64,000 bases of DNA from Alistipes sp. (lineage in GTDB: Bacteria; Bacteroidota; Bacteroidia; Bacteroidales; Rikenellaceae), in the NCBI GenBank assembly GCA_017474235.1, contig JAFVIB010000004.1:124001-188000 (forward strand), read 5' to 3'. Both the position numbers and the translations under genes were made by a program. The stretch's first letter is position 1. Every line of letters begins with the position of its first letter. The notes beneath the pieces were generated by a model, which saw nothing but the letters and a program-made list of their open reading frames with translations, was not told the origin of the DNA and did no database searches. Of this stretch, positions 60,979-64,000 are shown piece after piece.

Positions 60979-63090
60979 ATGGCTGCAAGAGATCTTAAAT
61001 ACACAAGAAATATCGGTATCATGGCTCACATCGATGCCGGTAAGACCACTACATCCGAGCGTATTCTCTTCTATACGGGTAAAACCCACAAGATCGGCGA
61101 GACCCACGAGGGTGCCGCTACTATGGACTGGATGGTTCAGGAGCAGGAGCGCGGTATCACCATTACTTCAGCTGCTACCACTGCATTCTGGCACTATAAG
61201 GATCACCAGTATCAGATCAACCTTATCGACACCCCGGGACACGTTGACTTTACCGTTGAGGTAGAGCGTTCACTCCGTGTACTCGACGGCGCAGTTGCTA
61301 CATTCTGTGCTGTAGGTGGTGTTGAGCCACAGTCTGAGACCGTTTGGCGTCAGGCTGACAAGTACAATGTACCTCGTATCGGTTATGTAAACAAGATGGA
61401 CCGTACAGGTGCTGACTTCCTCGCAGTTTGCTCTCAGATTAAGGAGCACTTTGGTACAACTGCCCTTCCGGTAGTTCTTCCAATCGGTGTTGAGGATAAG
61501 TTCGAGGGTCTTATTGACCTTATTTATAATAACGCGATCTACTATTACGACGACAAGACTGTTCGTGATAACTTTGAGTTGCGTGAGATTCCTGAGAACC
61601 TCAAGGCTGAGGCTGAGGAGTGGCGTAACCGCCTCATCGAGGAGGTTGCTGCTACTGACGATGCTCTGATGGAGAAGTTCTTTGAGGATCCAAACTCAAT
61701 TACTCCGGATGAGCTTATCGCAGCAATCCGTACAGCTACAATGAATATGTCGCTTGTACCAATGCTCTGCGGTTCGTCGTTCCACAACAAGGGTGTGCAG
61801 AAGTTGCTCGACTACATCATGGCATTCCTTCCATCTCCACTCGATGTTCCGGCTGTTGAGGGTATCAACCCTAAGACTGAGCAGCCTGAGACTCGTAATG
61901 CTACTGAGGAGGATCCATTCTGCGGTCTTGCGTTCAAGATTGCAACAGACCCATTCGTAGGTCGTTTGGCTTTTGTTCGTGTTTACTCTGGTAAGCTCGA
62001 TGCCGGTTCTTATGTTTACAATGCTCGTAGTGGTAAGCGTGAGCGTATCAGCCGTATCTATCAGATGCACGCAAACAAGCAGAACCCAATGGATAGTGTA
62101 ACAGCTGGTGATATCTGTGCAGCAGTAGGTTTCAAGGAGATTCACACCGGTGATACTCTCTGCGCTGAGAATGCACCAATCGTCCTCGAGCAGATGACCT
62201 TCCCTGAGCCGGTTATCGGTTTGGCTGTTGAGCCAAAGACTCAGAAGGATCTCGATAAGCTCGGTATTGCACTCGCTAAGCTGGCTGAGGAGGACCCAAC
62301 CTTCACTGTTCGTACAGATGAGGAGAGCGGTCAGACTATCATCAGCGGTATGGGTGAGCTTCACCTCGACATCATCGTTGACCGTCTTCGTCGTGAGTTC
62401 GGTGTAGAGATTAATCAGGGTGCTCCACAGGTTAACTACAAGGAGGCTCTTACTACAACCGTTCAGCACCGTGAGGTATTTAAGAAGCAGACCGGTGGTC
62501 GTGGTAAGTTTGCAGATATCATCTTTGAGATTGGTCCTGCAGATGATGATAAGCCAGGTCTTACCTTTGTTGATGAGGTTAAGGGTGGTAATGTGCCTAA
62601 GGAGTTCATTCCGGCTGTACAGAAGGGCTTTGAGTCTGCTATGGCAAACGGTGCACTCGCAGGTTACACTATCGACTCTATGAAGGTTACCCTCAAGGAT
62701 GGTTCATTCCACCCAGTTGACTCAGACCAGCTCTCATTTGAGATCTGCGCTCGTAACGGTTTCCGTCAGGCTGCTCCAAAGGCAGGTTCTGTAATCATGG
62801 AGCCTATTATGTCAGTTGAGGTTGTAACTCCGGAGGAGAGCATGGGTGATATCATCGGTGACCTTAACAAGCGTCGCGGTCAGATCCAGGGTATGGAGTC
62901 TAAGGGTACTGCACGCGTAGTAAAGGCAAAGGTGCCACTGTCAGAGATGTTCGGTTATGTAACCGTACTCCGTACAATCTCTTCAGGTCGTGCAACATCA
63001 TCAATGGAGTTCTCTCACTTCGAGGAGGTTCCTGCAAACCTTGCAAAGGAAATTATCGAGAAATCGGGTAAAAAGAAGGATTTAGAGTAA
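60979..63090 (+). CDS. fusA: Elongation factor G
   Basis: 703 residues. GTPase that drives tRNA-mRNA translocation. P-loop [15 protein letters not shown] (16-30), switch [14 protein letters not shown], and domains II-V as expected, with [14 protein letters not shown] and the C-terminal [20 protein letters not shown] region. All GTPase motifs are canonical, so this is the standard EF-G of the str operon, not one of the GTPase-deficient EF-G paralogs known from Bacteroides. Confidence 0.98.
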   Translation: MAARDLKYTRNIGIMAHIDAGKTTTSERILFYTGKTHKIGETHEGAATMDWMVQEQERGITITSAATTAFWHYKDHQYQINLIDTPGHVDFTVEVERSLRVLDGAVATFCAVGGVEPQSETVWRQADKYNVPRIGYVNKMDRTGADFLAVCSQIKEHFGTTALPVVLPIGVEDKFEGLIDLIYNNAIYYYDDKTVRDNFELREIPENLKAEAEEWRNRLIEEVAATDDALMEKFFEDPNSITPDELIAAIRTATMNMSLVPMLCGSSFHNKGVQKLLDYIMAFLPSPLDVPAVEGINPKTEQPETRNATEEDPFCGLAFKIATDPFVGRLAFVRVYSGKLDAGSYVYNARSGKRERISRIYQMHANKQNPMDSVTAGDICAAVGFKEIHTGDTLCAENAPIVLEQMTFPEPVIGLAVEPKTQKDLDKLGIALAKLAEEDPTFTVRTDEESGQTIISGMGELHLDIIVDRLRREFGVEINQGAPQVNYKEALTTTVQHREVFKKQTGGRGKFADIIFEIGPADDDKPGLTFVDEVKGGNVPKEFIPAVQKGFESAMANGALAGYTIDSMKVTLKDGSFHPVDSDQLSFEICARNGFRQAAPKAGSVIMEPIMSVEVVTPEESMGDIIGDLNKRRGQIQGMESKGTARVVKAKVPLSEMFGYVTVLRTISSGRATSSMEFSHFEEVPANLAKEIIEKSGKKKDLE

Positions 63091-63101
63091 AAGTAAAGAA
63101 T

Positions 63102-63407
63102 ATGAGCCAGAAAATTAGAATTAAGCTGAAGTCTTTTGACCACAACTTGGTAGATAAGTCGGCTGAGAAGATTGTTAAGGCAGTACGCAGCACAGATGCA
63201 GTTGTTAGCGGTCCGGTGCCACTTCCAACACGCAAGCAGATCTTCACTGTAAACCGTTCAACCTTCGTAAACAAGAAGGCGCGCGAGCAGTTCCAGCTCT
63301 GCACATTCAAGCGCATTATCGACATCTACTCGTCAACACCAAAGACTATTGACGCACTGATGAAGCTCGAGTTGCCTTCAGGTGTCGAGGTTGATATCAA
63401 GTGCTAA
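63102..63407 (+). CDS. rpsJ: 30S ribosomal protein S10
   Basis: 101 residues: [20 protein letters not shown] at the start, [20 protein letters not shown] loop in the middle, and [10 protein letters not shown] at the end. Part of the 30S head, also NusE of the antitermination complex. 11 bases after fusA, so the str and S10 clusters are joined here. Confidence 0.98.
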   Translation: MSQKIRIKLKSFDHNLVDKSAEKIVKAVRSTDAVVSGPVPLPTRKQIFTVNRSTFVNKKAREQFQLCTFKRIIDIYSSTPKTIDALMKLELPSGVEVDIKC

Positions 63408-63559
63408 TAGAGGTCAAACGAGACAAAAGATAAGCCACTTCTGAGGCGCAGCGGGTAGTCCGCTATCAGCTGCGCTAAGGAGTTTACCGCGTATATAATT
63501 TATATAGGTATATAAAAACAATTCACTTATTTATTAACAAACCGTAATTAGACAGAAAA
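63408..63559 (+). promoter_or_regulatory. Structured gap between rpsJ and rplC
   Basis: 152 bases without a gene inside an otherwise tight ribosomal operon. GCGCAG/CTGCGC (63446-63451 with 63470-63475) encloses CGG/CCG (63452-63454 with 63460-63462); an alternative hairpin AGCGG/CCGCT (63450-63454 with 63460-63464) competes for the same bases. An AT-rich stretch follows. Possible leader for autoregulation of the S10 genes. Confidence 0.5.
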
Positions 63560-64000
63560 ATGTCAGGACTTATTGGTAAAAAAATCGGAATGACTTCCGT
63601 GTACAGTGCCGAGGGAAAAAATATTCCATGCACTGTAATTGAGGCTGGTCCGTGTGTAGTTACGCAAATCAAGACTGTCGAGAAGGACACTTACGAGGCA
63701 GTTCAGATTGCCTATGACGACAAGAGTGAAAAGCACACCAGCAACAGTTTGTTAGGTCACTTCAAGAAAGCCGGCACAACCCCAAAGCGTAAGATGGCTG
63801 AGTTTCAGGGTATGCCAGAGGTGAACCTTGGTGATGTACTTACAGTAGATCTTTTCACAGAGGAGGATTGGGTTGATGTAACAGGCATCTCTAAGGGACG
63901 AGGCTTCCAGGGTGTTGTAAAGCGTCACGGCTTTGCCGGTGTGGGTGGTCAGACCCACGGTCAGCACAACCGTCAGCGCAAGCCGGGTTCACTCGGTGCA
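63560..64000 (+). CDS. rplC: 50S ribosomal protein L3, N-terminal part
   Basis: 147 codons are visible; the gene continues past the right edge. Starts [16 protein letters not shown], with [17 protein letters not shown] near 112-128 and [16 protein letters not shown], the long central loop that reaches the peptidyl transferase centre. 50S assembly initiator protein, in the expected place after rpsJ. Confidence 0.98.
   Translation, partial: MSGLIGKKIGMTSVYSAEGKNIPCTVIEAGPCVVTQIKTVEKDTYEAVQIAYDDKSEKHTSNSLLGHFKKAGTTPKRKMAEFQGMPEVNLGDVLTVDLFTEEDWVDVTGISKGRGFQGVVKRHGFAGVGGQTHGQHNRQRKPGSLGA

Noticed and set aside
61696..62469. 257-codon frame antisense to fusA
   Set aside because: Arises from strong codon bias of fusA.

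Overview
This window is a chromosome segment of a Bacteroidota bacterium, almost certainly of the order Bacteroidales. The evidence is the promoter style (many starts are preceded by TAnnTTTG, several with TTTG about 19-20 bases further upstream) and the gene families present: DUF4271, DUF4924, DUF3078 and DUF3108 proteins, fimbrillin-like lipoproteins and TonB receptors with a carboxypeptidase-like N-terminal domain. Base composition is near the middle. A Rikenellaceae/Alistipes-like or Prevotella-like host is possible, but nothing here settles the genus. No tRNA, rRNA, IS element, prophage or CRISPR array was seen. Most of the window is core chromosome.

Layout. 1-2335: start of kbl (minus) and sppA (plus). 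2361-10116: a ten-gene minus operon, LysE exporter - cmk - ispH - membrane protein - S41 protease - histidine kinase - DUF4271 - hemD - rnpA - yidD. 10217-12907: a small Cys/His membrane protein and a TonB receptor. 13014-17123: an LPP20-like protein and a PEGA-repeat surface protein, ending in a 24-bp palindrome shared with the convergent operon. 17161-23539: minus operon nrnA - ABC exporter - DUF4924 - DUF3078 - second S41 protease - micro-protein. 23603-27544: fimbrillin/GDPD lipoprotein with a 40-residue companion, then ispG-wbqC. 27599-32499: recG, DUF3108, a coiled-coil membrane protein and an AraC regulator. 32559-34438: two small secreted proteins (one with an in-frame TAG), a small XRE regulator, and a structured, apparently untranslated RNA. 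34459-35701: xerC-hpf.

35783-58612 is a long same-strand (minus) run of 18 genes beginning at leuS, with gaps of at most about 50 bases. It holds leuS, three tandem secreted alpha/beta hydrolases, prfA, a TonB-like protein, xseA-xseB, a methyltransferase and an RSH (p)ppGpp enzyme. It then passes into an accessory catabolic module: two tandem secreted metallophosphoesterases, a ribulokinase-like kinase, two tandem FAD oxidoreductases, a secreted EEP phosphatase and an outer-membrane beta-barrel. I infer that the module dephosphorylates and oxidises a phosphorylated sugar or polyol. The substrate is unknown.

58764-64000: a secreted esterase, then the start of the str/S10 ribosomal operon (rpsL, rpsG, fusA, rpsJ, rplC), with a structured 152-base gap between rpsJ and rplC.

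The observations most worth a second look are: the rod-shaped RNA at 34207-34336 with its own promoter, which resembles 6S RNA; the secreted protein interrupted by TAG at 33656-33658; the RSH enzyme lacking key hydrolase residues; the phosphatase-oxidoreductase-kinase module; the micro-protein plus fimbrillin-phosphodiesterase fusion; and the CPIC protein next to a TonB receptor with a CxxC plug.
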